DNA of 64,000 nucleotides from Streptomyces peucetius. GTDB lineage: Bacteria > Actinomycetota > Actinomycetes > Streptomycetales > Streptomycetaceae. Below are positions 7,526-16,262 of this stretch, piece by piece. The notes below the pieces were generated by a model. The model did no database searches. It was not told the DNA's origin and worked only from the letters and a program-made list of their open reading frames with translations. Location of the stretch: positions 5,828,001 to 5,892,000 of the forward strand of contig NZ_CP107567.1 of the NCBI RefSeq assembly GCF_025854275.1, read 5' to 3'. Both the position numbers and the translations under genes were made by a program. Position 1 is the first letter of the stretch, and each line of letters opens with the position of its first letter.

Positions 7526-10500
7526 TCAGCCGGCCTGCCGCGCTGTGAGGGTGAACTGGTAGTCGGCGCCGTACAGGTAGAGCAGCCCGACGTATGCCGC
7601 GCCGGGTGAGATCACGACCTTCTGGCCCGGCGTCGCGAAGTCGCCGGCGATCGGCTTGCACGCCGAGTCGTAGAAGAACATCTGCATCTCGCCGAGTTGG
7701 CTTTCCGGCTCGGCGTACGACGCCACGTGCAGACCGTCCCCCCAGCCGGTCGGCAGCTTCGTGATCCACGCGTCGGCGCCCTGAGCGGCCGGGGGTGTGC
7801 CGCAGGCCGCCTGCCACGAGGCCACGGTCACGCCGGGACGGTACGGCTCGGTGCCGGGGAGGTACCACAGTCCCTGCGGCTCACCGGCCTGGATCGTCCC
7901 CGACTCGCTGACCGGCTCGTCCGGGGTGAACGGCAGCGGCTCGACGCCTGAGGCGTTGCCGAACACCTGGAGTTCGGACAGCACGGCGTACGTCTTCGTC
8001 TCGCCCTGGATGGAGTCAACGAAGACCCGGACGTGGCTCGCGGTGACGGGGGTGTCCAGCTTCAGGGTCTGGATCTGCATGTCCGGCGCCGCGGGCCGCG
8101 GGGCCTGGGCGGCGAACGTGCCCGCCTTGACCGTCTTCCACAGCACACCGTCGGTCGAGGTCTGGACCGTGAAGTCCTTGGTGACGTTGAACCGTCCGGC
8201 CGTGGTCGGCTTGAGCGTGCTGACCGCGATGCGGGAGACCTGCGCCTCCTCGGCCAGCTTCACCTCGGCCACCTGGTGCGCGCCCGCGTTGTACGGCTTG
8301 CCGGCGTCCTTGGTCTTCCACGCGGTCGCCTCGGTGTCGTCGATCAGCAAGCTCGCGGGAAGGCCGTCGTCCTGGCTGGACGTCTTCACGACGGTCGCGC
8401 CGTTGTGCTTCGAGGCGAGGTTCGGCGCCAGCTTGAGGGTGCGCGCGGTCGTCTTTCCCGACTGCACCGACAAGCCCCGGAACTTCTGGATGCCGAAGCC
8501 GCGCGCCTGCACGGTCATCGTGTAGGCGCCGTCGACCATCGGTGCCGAGACGACACCGTTGGATCCGGACGTGCCGAGCGGTGTCACCCGGGCCTCGAAC
8601 TCACCGATGATCACCCGGGCATCCTCGACGGGCTCGCCGGTGGAGGCGTTCACCAGCTTGACGGCGAGCATCCCGTTGCGCGACGGGGCCGCATGGTCGA
8701 AGCCCGGCTTCGGGTCGGTGTCGTCGGGACCTGCGGTCGCCGCCGAACGGCCCGCGCCGCGGCGGGCGAAGGCGGTCCAGATGGTGTCGGTGTTGTCGCC
8801 GTGGAAGCGAAGGGTGTCCGCGTCGAGGATGGCGTCGCGCATGTCGAGGAACGACGGAGAGGGCGGGGACAGCGGCATGGCGTCGGTCACCAGGTGTTCG
8901 GCGATGTCGCTGCCCGCCTTGGTGCCGTACCGGTCGACCAGGGCGCTGCGCAGGTCCCACAGCATGGCGGTCCAGATTTCGCCGTCCGCGTGGACCTCGG
9001 GACCCGTGATGTCGTAGCCGTAGTCGCCGTATGTCAGTGGGTTCTTGTCGTACGCCCAGTTGCGGATGCCCCGCTCGGCGTTCCCCACGGCGTATTCGCC
9101 GACCACGGCCTTGTCGTAGAGGCCCTCGCGGCCCAGGTGGTTGATGGCGTACCAGTCGCCCCAGCCCTCGCCCATCGCACCGGACTGCTCACCGCCGAGC
9201 GAGCCGAGTCCGCCGCCGCCGACGTACCGGTTGGACAGGCCGTGGCTGTACTCGTGCTGGATGACGGTCTGGTCGAAGTTGCCGTCGGCGTACGGGCCCT
9301 CGAACGCGTCGTTGATCGGCTCCCACAGGTACATGCTGGAGAACGACGGGATGCCGTCGGGCAGAGTCAGCATGTTGGCGTTGTCCCGGCCGAGGTAGGT
9401 CGGCGCGCCACCGGTCGCGGCGCCCGAGTGTGCGAGACCGCTGATCGGGTCGCCGCCCTGGCCGCCCTTGCCGAAGTTGTTGACCTGGAAGTTGCCCGCG
9501 GTCTCGGTGAAACCGAACTGGTAGTACTCGTCGTGGATCCGGTTGTGGTGGTAGAAGAGGTTGGTCACCGCCGGGTCGCGGTCCAGCACGTACGACGGCG
9601 GCAGCGTCTGGCCCATGGTCCGCGCCCAGTTGGCGGCATACGCGTAGTTGAACTGCGCTGTCGGACTGAGTGGCCGATTGTGCTCGTCGGTCGGCGCCAA
9701 TGGTGCCGTGTACTGCGCGAAGGTGTTGGCGTTGTTGCCGAGCGTGGTGGGGCCGGGCAGCCCCGCGGCGCCGCTCGGGTCGACCCAGCCGCTCGGTGAC
9801 GACGCGTTCGGGCCGAAGCTCTTGATGACCGGCCCGCCGCCCTGCGGAGCGCCCGGGAAGTTCTCGTAGACCGTGCCTTCGGGCTCCAGAGAGCCTTCGT
9901 GGTGCACCAGGGAGTGCCTGGCCAGCGTCTTCCCGGTCGCCGCGTCGACGACCACGCCCCACGCCTCGTCGAGGCTCTTGACGAACAGCACGCTGTATGC
10001 TGGTCGGGCACCGCCGGCCGTCGGGAACGCGACCTTGCGGACCCGTTGCACCTGTGCGAACGGCCCGGCCGCGAACACCTGGTAGCCGGCCTGGGTGCCA
10101 CCTGTCGGCAGCGGCACGAAGTCGGACGAAGGAGACAGCGACGACACGGCAGCGGCGAGTGCGTCGGCCGGGGACTTGTCGAACCCGGCGAGGAGGCCGC
10201 CGCTGCGTACCGGGTCACCGGCGTAGGACAGCACCCGGCCGTCCTCGGCCACGGTCACCGTCATCACGCCACCGTGCACGGCCTCGACGCCGTCGAACAT
10301 CTGCGTGAAGCTCACCACCCGGGCTCCGATGCCCGGCAATTCGTGGTCACGCCGTACCGCAAGCGCCTCGATGTCCGCGGCCGACAGGCCGAACGCCGCG
10401 CGGTGCACCTGCAGCCACTCCCTCGCGATCGCGAGCGGTTCGCCGGCCTGCGGAGCGGTGAGATGTCCGCCGGGCGCTCGCACGGTCCGAGGCGTCCCGT

Positions 10501-10759
10501 AGGTGGTGTTCCAGGTGACTTTCGGCGATACGCCTCCCGGGGCGGACCTCAGCAGCGCCGCCACGGCCGCGAGTTGCTCTTCGGTGGGCGGCAGGGTCGG
10601 CAGGCCACGTCGTACGTCCGTGGAGTCCTGCGGGACGTCACCGGCGACGGCCGACGCCGGGCCGCCCGACGGATCATCGGTCACGGAGCGGGCGACCGTC
10701 GGTGTCGCCATCAGCGCAGCGGTGAGCGCGAACACGACCAACTTGCGGGATGCATTCAT
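7526..10759 (-). CDS. Secreted M36 fungalysin-type zinc metalloprotease with C-terminal binding domains
   Basis: A 1077-residue exported protease. The ATG at 10759 gives a signal peptide (MNASRKLVVFALTAALMATP) and follows a GAGGA site. A propeptide (FTP-like, about residues 40-300) precedes the M36 catalytic domain. Zinc ligands are His502 and His506 in HEYSH, with Glu503 as catalytic base, and Glu531 in GEGWGDW as third ligand. After the catalytic domain come a carboxypeptidase-regulatory-like beta domain (KLVNASTGEPVEDARVIIG) and a discoidin/F5-8C-like domain (about residues 800-930), then a C-terminal beta-rich tail. The frame continues open far upstream but codon context and the signal peptide fix this start. 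It heads an operon with the S8 protease and is divergent from a LuxR-type regulator. Confidence 0.94.
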   Translation of the reverse strand: MNASRKLVVFALTAALMATPTVARSVTDDPSGGPASAVAGDVPQDSTDVRRGLPTLPPTEEQLAAVAALLRSAPGGVSPKVTWNTTYGTPRTVRAPGGHLTAPQAGEPLAIAREWLQVHRAAFGLSAADIEALAVRRDHELPGIGARVVSFTQMFDGVEAVHGGVMTVTVAEDGRVLSYAGDPVRSGGLLAGFDKSPADALAAAVSSLSPSSDFVPLPTGGTQAGYQVFAAGPFAQVQRVRKVAFPTAGGARPAYSVLFVKSLDEAWGVVVDAATGKTLARHSLVHHEGSLEPEGTVYENFPGAPQGGGPVIKSFGPNASSPSGWVDPSGAAGLPGPTTLGNNANTFAQYTAPLAPTDEHNRPLSPTAQFNYAYAANWARTMGQTLPPSYVLDRDPAVTNLFYHHNRIHDEYYQFGFTETAGNFQVNNFGKGGQGGDPISGLAHSGAATGGAPTYLGRDNANMLTLPDGIPSFSSMYLWEPINDAFEGPYADGNFDQTVIQHEYSHGLSNRYVGGGGLGSLGGEQSGAMGEGWGDWYAINHLGREGLYDKAVVGEYAVGNAERGIRNWAYDKNPLTYGDYGYDITGPEVHADGEIWTAMLWDLRSALVDRYGTKAGSDIAEHLVTDAMPLSPPSPSFLDMRDAILDADTLRFHGDNTDTIWTAFARRGAGRSAATAGPDDTDPKPGFDHAAPSRNGMLAVKLVNASTGEPVEDARVIIGEFEARVTPLGTSGSNGVVSAPMVDGAYTMTVQARGFGIQKFRGLSVQSGKTTARTLKLAPNLASKHNGATVVKTSSQDDGLPASLLIDDTEATAWKTKDAGKPYNAGAHQVAEVKLAEEAQVSRIAVSTLKPTTAGRFNVTKDFTVQTSTDGVLWKTVKAGTFAAQAPRPAAPDMQIQTLKLDTPVTASHVRVFVDSIQGETKTYAVLSELQVFGNASGVEPLPFTPDEPVSESGTIQAGEPQGLWYLPGTEPYRPGVTVASWQAACGTPPAAQGADAWITKLPTGWGDGLHVASYAEPESQLGEMQMFFYDSACKPIAGDFATPGQKVVISPGAAYVGLLYLYGADYQFTLTARQAG

Positions 10760-10832
10760 GGGCAGTCCTCGGCTGGAAGCGATGCGACGGCCGCGGTCCG
10801 TCGACGCAAATGAAAGCCTCGGTTCCGCCCCC

Positions 10833-10860
10833 TGGACAATCCAAGAACTGCACCTATTCT
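10833..10860 (+). promoter_or_regulatory. Candidate leaderless promoter of the LuxR-type regulator
   Basis: TGGACA (10833-10838) and TATTCT (10855-10860) are 16 bases apart and the ATG follows 10 bases after the -10 box. No ribosome site is present, so transcription probably starts at or near the start codon. The same 111-base gap must hold the protease operon promoter on the other strand. Confidence 0.5.
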
Positions 10861-10870
10861 TGCCCCAACC

Positions 10871-12565
10871 ATGAACGACAACGCGTCCAGGGCGCGCCCG
10901 CTCCTTCCGGGCCCTTCCCCTGCGTCCTTCGCCGAGAACGTATCGACAGCCGTTCAGGAACAGGTCCGCAACGCCGAGTTGGCCGCGCTGCGCGGCCGGG
11001 CCGACCTCGGTCTCGAAACGCTGCGGAGCGCCCTGGCGGAAGTACCGCGGCTCGCCGACGACGACCGGATCGCCCTCGCCGAGATGGCCTCCATGCTCAC
11101 CCGGTGGGGAGCCCCCGGCCCCGCCCCCTGGGCGCTCCTCGAGGAGTTGGCCGCCGCGTGCCACACCTCCCGCGCACGCGGTGCGGTGTTTCTCGCACAG
11201 GCACGGGCCGCCCGGGGGAAAGCGATGGCCGACTACGGCACCCGGGCCCTCTTCGAGTTCACCGCGGCAGGAGACATAGGGGGACAGGCGCTCGCCCTGA
11301 GCCGCATGTCCTTCCCCGCCGACGCCGGCCTCAGCCCCTCCTACCGCCGCGAGCTCGCCCGCCGGGCGCTGTCCCTGGCCCAGCAGTCCGGCGAGCCGTG
11401 GATCATCGCCGTCGTCGCCGGCATGCTCGCCGCCGGCGAGACCTACCAGGGACGCAAGCGCGCACCCCATCGCTGGCGTCGGGCCGCCTCGCTGCTGCCG
11501 GCCGACCTGGACGCGGTCACCGGCGAGATAGCCTCGCTCAACTACCTGAACTGGGCGCTGACCTGCGCGTACGCCGGGGACTACCCAACTGCTCTGGAGG
11601 CCCTCGGTCGGGGGCGGGTGGTGGGCCGAGGGCCCTGGGTGAACAAGTTCGCCGCGGTCGAGGCGCTCGTGCGTCACCGTACGGGACACCTCGACATCGC
11701 GAGAGAGCAGGCCGCGGTCGCGATGACGGGCGCCGCGCCGGGTATCCGTGAACTCGGCAGCGCTGTCGCCGCCGCGGTGACGTTCGAGACGGCGCGCCGC
11801 CTCCCGCACGACACCCTCGAGGCGGTCGTCGAGGTGGCGTATGCGACCTCGCCTCCGTGCGGCGCGAGTGCGGCGGCGACCCTTGCGTACATACGCCATG
11901 CCCGCCGCGAGCCGCGCCCGGCGCGCGGGCTGCCGCAAATCCTGCGGAAGGCTCGCGAGGCCGAGCACCACTTCGGCTGGGAGGACGCCCTGCTCGCGCT
12001 GACCGAGATCGCACCCGGCGCGGCGCGGGACGAGGCCGCCGCCATGTCCCGGTTCTGGTCGCCCTATCCTCGCGCCGCGGCGATCCGTTCGGTCGTCGAG
12101 GGGCACCTCGCCGGCAAGCGCGGCTGGGCTGCTCTGATCGCGGGCGCGGACGCTCTCGCCGACATGGGCGAGCCCATCACCGCCGGCCGCGCCTACCACG
12201 CCGCCGCCCGGGTCGCCCGCTCCACGCCCGAACGGGCCCGCGCCCGCGACCGCGCCGCCGAGCTTCTGACCGCGGCGGGAGCCGACAGATCACTGGCCAC
12301 GCTCGCCCGCGACCGGTCCTTGCACCGAGGCCTGCTCCACGTCCCGGAAAACCAACGCCACCAGGTGAACGCCGGGCTCACTCCCCGCGAGCGCGACGTC
12401 GCGGTGCTCGCGGCCCAGGGGTTCACCGCGGTGGAGATCGCCGACCGTCTGGGCATCACGGTCGGCACCGCGCGCAACTACGTGATGAACGTGCGCCGGA
12501 AGTTCGGCTCGGTACCAAAGCGACGCCTGGGGCTGGTGCTCGGCATGGTCGGGGAGCCCGACTGA
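10871..12565 (+). CDS. LuxR-family transcriptional regulator with TPR-like body
   Basis: A 564-residue cytoplasmic regulator. The C-terminus (about residues 498-550) is a LuxR/FixJ helix-turn-helix: LTPRERDVAVLAAQGFTAVE, then ADRLGITVGTARNYVMNVRRKFG. The central 400 residues are Ala/Leu/Arg-rich helical repeats like the TPR-type body of LAL/MalT regulators, but no N-terminal P-loop ATPase is seen (the protein starts MNDNASRARPLLPG), so it is a shortened relative. It is transcribed divergently from the two-protease operon across 111 bases and is the likely regulator of that operon, which is inference from position. Confidence 0.85.
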   Translation: MNDNASRARPLLPGPSPASFAENVSTAVQEQVRNAELAALRGRADLGLETLRSALAEVPRLADDDRIALAEMASMLTRWGAPGPAPWALLEELAAACHTSRARGAVFLAQARAARGKAMADYGTRALFEFTAAGDIGGQALALSRMSFPADAGLSPSYRRELARRALSLAQQSGEPWIIAVVAGMLAAGETYQGRKRAPHRWRRAASLLPADLDAVTGEIASLNYLNWALTCAYAGDYPTALEALGRGRVVGRGPWVNKFAAVEALVRHRTGHLDIAREQAAVAMTGAAPGIRELGSAVAAAVTFETARRLPHDTLEAVVEVAYATSPPCGASAAATLAYIRHARREPRPARGLPQILRKAREAEHHFGWEDALLALTEIAPGAARDEAAAMSRFWSPYPRAAAIRSVVEGHLAGKRGWAALIAGADALADMGEPITAGRAYHAAARVARSTPERARARDRAAELLTAAGADRSLATLARDRSLHRGLLHVPENQRHQVNAGLTPRERDVAVLAAQGFTAVEIADRLGITVGTARNYVMNVRRKFGSVPKRRLGLVLGMVGEPD

Positions 12566-12835
12566 ACCCGGCCGGGCTCGCGGACGGGTCTCGGGTGGTG
12601 CGGGGCTGTCGGCGCACGGCCGGCAGCCCCTCGGATGCGGTGTCAGCGGGTGCCCGATGCCTGCCAACCGCGACCGCGAGCGCCGCACGGAAGGTGATCG
12701 CGGCGAGGGCCGGCAGCGGCCAGCGGGTGCGTTCCAGGGCGTCGAGACGTTCCTCGTGGTCGACCAGTGTCTTGTCGGTCCGGCCGGGGCGCCGGTCGGT
12801 GAACCGCGCGCAGACGTGCCGGCATCCGGGCGGGC
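12566..12835. other. Gap with a possible coding remnant on the minus strand
   Basis: No intact gene. One minus-strand frame (about 12820-12600) reads protein-like sequence: RTDKTLVDHEERLDALERTRWPLPALAAITF followed by hydrophobic residues, which looks like a short coiled stretch and a membrane helix. It lacks a start codon and a natural end. It may be the leftover of a small membrane protein gene. Confidence 0.3.
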
Positions 12836-13121
12836 ATGACGGACACTGGTGAGGAGAGCGGAGGTGCGACCGCGCTGACGGTAGTCCGTGAACGGCTGGG
12901 CCAGGCCCTGTTCAGCCGTGTCGCCGGTCCCGACGGACCGGCGTGCGTGACCGCCATCCACCCGGCCCGCGCTCGCACTCAGCCGCCCGATCCGCACGGT
13001 TCACGGTGATGCTGCGATGTTCATCGGCAGGCTGGGCGCGCTGCTGCTGCAGTCCCTGCATCCGCTGGTCATGGCGGCGGTGGCCGGACCCTCCGGTTAC
13101 CGTGGCGATCCGTCGACGTGA
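12836..13121 (+). pseudogene. N-terminal relic of a DUF2236 (MpaB-like) oxygenase gene
   Basis: From ATG 12836 the frame reads a typical start (TALTVVRERLGQALFSRVAG, then PDGPACV) and then stops at 13009 after losing frame. In another frame the gene continues with IRTVHGDAAMFIGRLGALLL and QSLHPLVMAAVAGPSGYRGDP, the hallmark of DUF2236/MpaB family haem oxygenases (His-containing QSLHP motif), and ends at TGA 13121. The family is about 270-300 residues long; everything beyond roughly residue 95 is missing. So the gene is both frameshifted and truncated at its 3' end. The next gene, an RsbP-like phosphatase, converges on it from the right. Confidence 0.7.
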
Positions 13122-13217
13122 GCCCACGGGGCCATGGCGCCGATGGACCTGCAGGCGGCTCCGAGCCGACCACTGCGTTCCAGGCGCCGAAGTGCGCCAG
13201 TCGCGCGCAGCCGGCCA

Positions 13218-14483
13218 TCAGGCGGTGTCAGAGGGACGCGGACGGCCCAGGGCGAGGAGGGCGGTGTCGTCGTCGAGCCCGTCGCCGAAGTCGGCGAGCA
13301 GGCCGACGAAGGCATCGATCACGGAGCGTGGGCGTGCCGGGGCGAGGTCGGTGGCGAACGTCTGCAGCGCGTCGTAGCCATAGAGGTCGTCCTTCTCTCC
13401 CGTGCGCGCCTCGGTCAGGCCGTCGGCGTAGAGCAGCAGGGTGTCGCCGGGATGGAGAGCGGTGCCGATGATGGTGAAGGACGCTTCGGGGAAGGCCCCG
13501 ATCAGCACTCCGCCAGGCGTCGGCAGGTACTCGGCCCGGCCGTCCGCCCGCAGGATCAGAGTCGGCGGATGGCCGCCGGAGGCCAGGCGGACGGTGACGG
13601 TCTCCCCTCCAAGTTCCAGGATGCCCAAGACGGCGGTGCAGTAGCGCGGGTCCTCGCTGGTGTACCGCTCGAGCAGCGCGGCATTGAGGGTGGACAGGAC
13701 GGCTTCGGGATCGGAATCGTGCAGCGCCGCTGTGCGCAGGGTGTAGCGCACGAGGGAGGTCACGGCCGCGGCCTGCGGGCCCTTTCCGCAGACGTCGCCG
13801 AGGAAGAAGGCGAAGCGCTCGTCACCGAGGGGGAACAGGTCGTAGAAGTCACCACCCAGCTCTATCGAGGAGGCCGTGTGGTAGTAGGCGGCGCTCTCAA
13901 TGCCGGGCACGGCCGGCAGGGTGGACGGGAGCAGGCTCTGCTGCAATACCGCCAGGGCCTCGCGCAGTCGCTCACGGTCATTCTCCGCCTGGCGGCGGGC
14001 CTCCTCGGCCGCGCGACGGGCGCGAAGCAGCTCGGTCTCGTAGGAGCGCCGGCCGGTGGCATCGAAGACGGTCGTGCGGATCAGCAGGGGGCGGTCTTCC
14101 GCACCTCTCTTCACGGTCGAGGTGATCAGTACCGGAAGCGGTGACGCGTCCGCGACCTTCATGTCCAGCGCGATGCCGCCGACGTGCCCCTGCATGCGCA
14201 GCAGCGGTGCATAGTGAGTCTCGTGGTAGAGCTTGCCTCCTACGGTCAGCAGGTCGCTGAAGTACTTGCGGCCGACGACCTCCTCCCGTGAAAGGCCGAG
14301 CCAGTCCAGCAGCGTCTTGTTGATCTTGACTATGGACCCGTCCATGAGGGTGGACAGGTAGCCGCAGGGAGCGGACTCGTAGAGTTCCTCCGTGCTGTCC
14401 TCCAGCAGCGCAGTGACATCTGCGTCGACGTGGGGCTGCCCCTCGCCGCTGGGTTGAGGAGCGGGGCCGAAGCGGCACATCAT
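13218..14483 (-). CDS. rsbP: PAS-PP2C (SpoIIE-type) serine phosphatase, RsbP-like
   Basis: A 421-residue cytoplasmic protein. Residues about 20-140 form a PAS domain (ELYESAPCGYLSTLMDGSIV, then LLDWLGLSREEVVGRKYFSDLL). A short coiled linker rich in Arg/Glu/Ala follows, then a SpoIIE-type PP2C domain from about residue 190 with ELGGDFYDLF, FFLGDVCGKGPQAA, LASGGHPP and LLLYADGLTEART, which supply the metal-binding aspartates. In Bacillus the PAS-PP2C phosphatase RsbP dephosphorylates an anti-anti-sigma factor under energy stress and needs the hydrolase RsbQ. The upstream gene here is an RsbQ homologue and the two overlap: the start ATGATG at 14483 shares bases with the hydrolase stop TGA. A second ATG in the pair could also start the protein. 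Confidence 0.9.
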   Translation of the reverse strand: MMCRFGPAPQPSGEGQPHVDADVTALLEDSTEELYESAPCGYLSTLMDGSIVKINKTLLDWLGLSREEVVGRKYFSDLLTVGGKLYHETHYAPLLRMQGHVGGIALDMKVADASPLPVLITSTVKRGAEDRPLLIRTTVFDATGRRSYETELLRARRAAEEARRQAENDRERLREALAVLQQSLLPSTLPAVPGIESAAYYHTASSIELGGDFYDLFPLGDERFAFFLGDVCGKGPQAAAVTSLVRYTLRTAALHDSDPEAVLSTLNAALLERYTSEDPRYCTAVLGILELGGETVTVRLASGGHPPTLILRADGRAEYLPTPGGVLIGAFPEASFTIIGTALHPGDTLLLYADGLTEARTGEKDDLYGYDALQTFATDLAPARPRSVIDAFVGLLADFGDGLDDDTALLALGRPRPSDTA

Positions 14484-15281
14484 GTCAGGTCTTTTACGAA
14501 CGCGGTGATCGCCTGGGTGGTGGCCTTGGGAGCGCTCAGTTGCGGACAATGGCCAGTAGCGGCGAGGGTGACGAGACGACTGCCGGGAATGGCTGCGTGG
14601 ACGTAGGCTCCGACCTCCCGAGGTGCGATGACGTCCTGCTCGCATTCCAGGACCAGGGTGGGGACGGTCACGGTTTTCAGATCCTGCCGGGTGTCGGAGA
14701 GGAACGTGGTGCGTGCGAAGACGCGCGCCATATCCGGGTCGGTGGCACAGAAGCTGTTGGTCAACTCCTCACCCAGTTCTAGCCGGTCCGGGTTGCCCAT
14801 GATGACCGGGGCCATGGTCGCGGACCAGCCGAGGTAGTTGGCCTCCAGGACTCCAGCAGCTCGTCAATGTCGGCCGCGCTGAAACCGCCGCGATAGCCCT
14901 CATCATCGATGTAGGAGGGTGAGGGGCACACCATGACGAGCGAGCCGAGTCGGCCTGGTGCCGCCGTAGCAGCCAGGATGCCGACCATGGCGCTGACGGA
15001 GTGGCCCACGAACACGGCGTCCCGCATCTCCAGCTCCTCGCACACGTCTATCGCGTCCTGCGCGTAGCCGTTCAAAGTGGCGTAGCGCTCCTCCTGCCAG
15101 GCCCTGAGGTCTGAGCGGCCGGCCCCGACGTAGTCGAACAGCACGACGCGGAAGTGCTCCGCCAAGGTGGGCGCCACGAGACGCCAATGTTCTGATCGCA
15201 GCCGAAACCGTGTGCGAGGACGACGGTCGGACCGGCTTCCGGCCCGATGACGCGGACGTTGTTCCTCTGGAGGACAGCCAT
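14480..15281 (-). pseudogene. rsbQ: RsbQ-like alpha/beta hydrolase gene with two single-base deletions
   Basis: The gene starts at ATG 15281 (GGGAGG 8 bases upstream) with AVLQRNNVRVIGPEAGPTVV, then AHGFGCDQN, very close to Bacillus RsbQ. After DQN the reading moves to another frame (WRLVAPTLAEHFRVVLFDYV, then GAGRSDL) because one base is missing near 15185. The nucleophile motif GHSVSAM and the DGYAQD-like GYAQDAIDVCEELE segment are intact. A second missing C near 14848 (TCCTGG for TCCCTGG) shifts to the last frame, which carries MAPVIMGNPDRLELGEEL, the acid and the His of TGHCPQLS. The full reading would be about 267 residues, normal for RsbQ. Either the gene is dead or both deletions are sequence errors in short runs; restoring both bases gives a complete enzyme. 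Confidence 0.8.
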
Positions 15282-15524
15282 CCCTCTGTCCTCCCACGTC
15301 GGTGATCGGACTGGTTTTCCCGCCGTCGACCGGACCCGACCATGTGGCACGGACTCGGATCACAAGGGGCTGACGGTGCGGACGCTACCTGTGCCGTCGT
15401 CCGTCATTGCGCCAACGTGGCGGGCGGGGCAGCCGGACAGCCTTGCGTGAGGCGAGCGGCAAGCGTCCGCCGTAGCAGTCACGGCGACTCGCCGCGGTGG
15501 TTGGTTCAGTCCGTCGCGTTACCC
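15282..15524. other. Gap upstream of the hydrolase gene, no gene seen
   Basis: The leftward hydrolase promoter should lie here. GC is high and no plausible coding frame, tRNA or obvious promoter box stands out. The right end borders the terminator of the next leftward gene. Confidence 0.4.
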
Positions 15525-15555
15525 AAAAAGGCCGAGAGGGAGATCCCCCTCGGCC
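15525..15555 (-). terminator. Intrinsic terminator of the 137-residue gene
   Basis: On the minus strand GGCCGAGGGGG and CCCTCTCGGCC form a long stem around ATCT and are followed by TTTTT (plus strand AAAAA at 15525-15529). It lies 15 bases after the stop at 15570. Confidence 0.85.
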
Positions 15556-15569
15556 ACTCGCCTGCTCGG

Positions 15570-15983
15570 CTACTTCGAGATGACCGCGCGGAGTGTTCCG
15601 GCAGTGGTCGCCTCGAACTCACCGAAGCCGGTTGTACCGTCCGCGAACTGTACGAAAGCCCGAGCCCCGGACATGTCGAGGACCCTCACCCCGGCTGACG
15701 GGGAGCCGGTGAAATCGGGATCGATTCCGGTGAACGACACCTGCTCTCCGGGAGAGAAACCGGAGAAATTCGCAAGCACGACCTCGGTGTCCACACCGGC
15801 CGTGCTCGTGAGCGTCGCGGGGCCTGCGAAGCTGCCCATGCTGTCCCAGGTGACGGGGAACTTGGCCGTACGGCCGCTGATACCCACCGATTGAACCTGA
15901 GAACTACTCCCGTTGCTGAGAGTGAGGTTGATGGAGAATGAGTTCAGCGGACCAGCGAATGTGGCCACGACTTCTTCAGCCAT
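15570..15983 (-). CDS. Small unknown beta-rich protein
   Basis: A 137-residue protein with no signal peptide, no Cys and no membrane segment. Sequence is rich in Gly, Ser, Thr, Val and Phe with alternating strand-like patterns (EEVVATFAGPLNSFSINLTL; then EQVSFTGIDPDFTGSP), suggesting a beta-sandwich or lectin-like fold. A good ribosome site (GGAG) stands 7 bases before the ATG at 15983 and a strong terminator follows, so it is a single-gene unit. GC content and codon bias are lower than in the core genes, which suggests acquisition. I do not recognise the family. Neighbours are an RsbQ/RsbP module and a SUKH-like gene, which do not indicate a function. Confidence 0.75.
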   Translation of the reverse strand: MAEEVVATFAGPLNSFSINLTLSNGSSSQVQSVGISGRTAKFPVTWDSMGSFAGPATLTSTAGVDTEVVLANFSGFSPGEQVSFTGIDPDFTGSPSAGVRVLDMSGARAFVQFADGTTGFGEFEATTAGTLRAVISK

Positions 15984-16262
15984 GTGCGATCTCCTGTCCC
16001 ATCATTGCAGGGCTTCAATTCGGCCCGTGCGATTGCTCTCATGATGCGCACACTTCGGCCTCGACGGTAATAGCTGAGGACAAGCAGAAGGGAGCAAAGT
16101 ATTTTTGAAGGAGAAATCAACTGTGGCTCGCACATCCCCTCACTGCATCATTGCGCCGTTTCGCTGCGCCGCTGGATGGGTATTTCAAGCACTGGATAGT
16201 CGGATGATATGAGAAAGGCGAGTGGCTGACAGCGGCTAACAGAATGAGCCCCGCGGGCTGCT
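15984..16262. other. AT-richer gap holding the promoter of the 137-residue gene
   Basis: About 280 bases with lower GC than the surroundings. It must carry the leftward promoter of the gene ending at 15570. No coding frame is convincing. A small inverted sequence (AGCCCCGCGGGCT near 16247) could end the leftward gene that stops at 16263. Confidence 0.4.
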
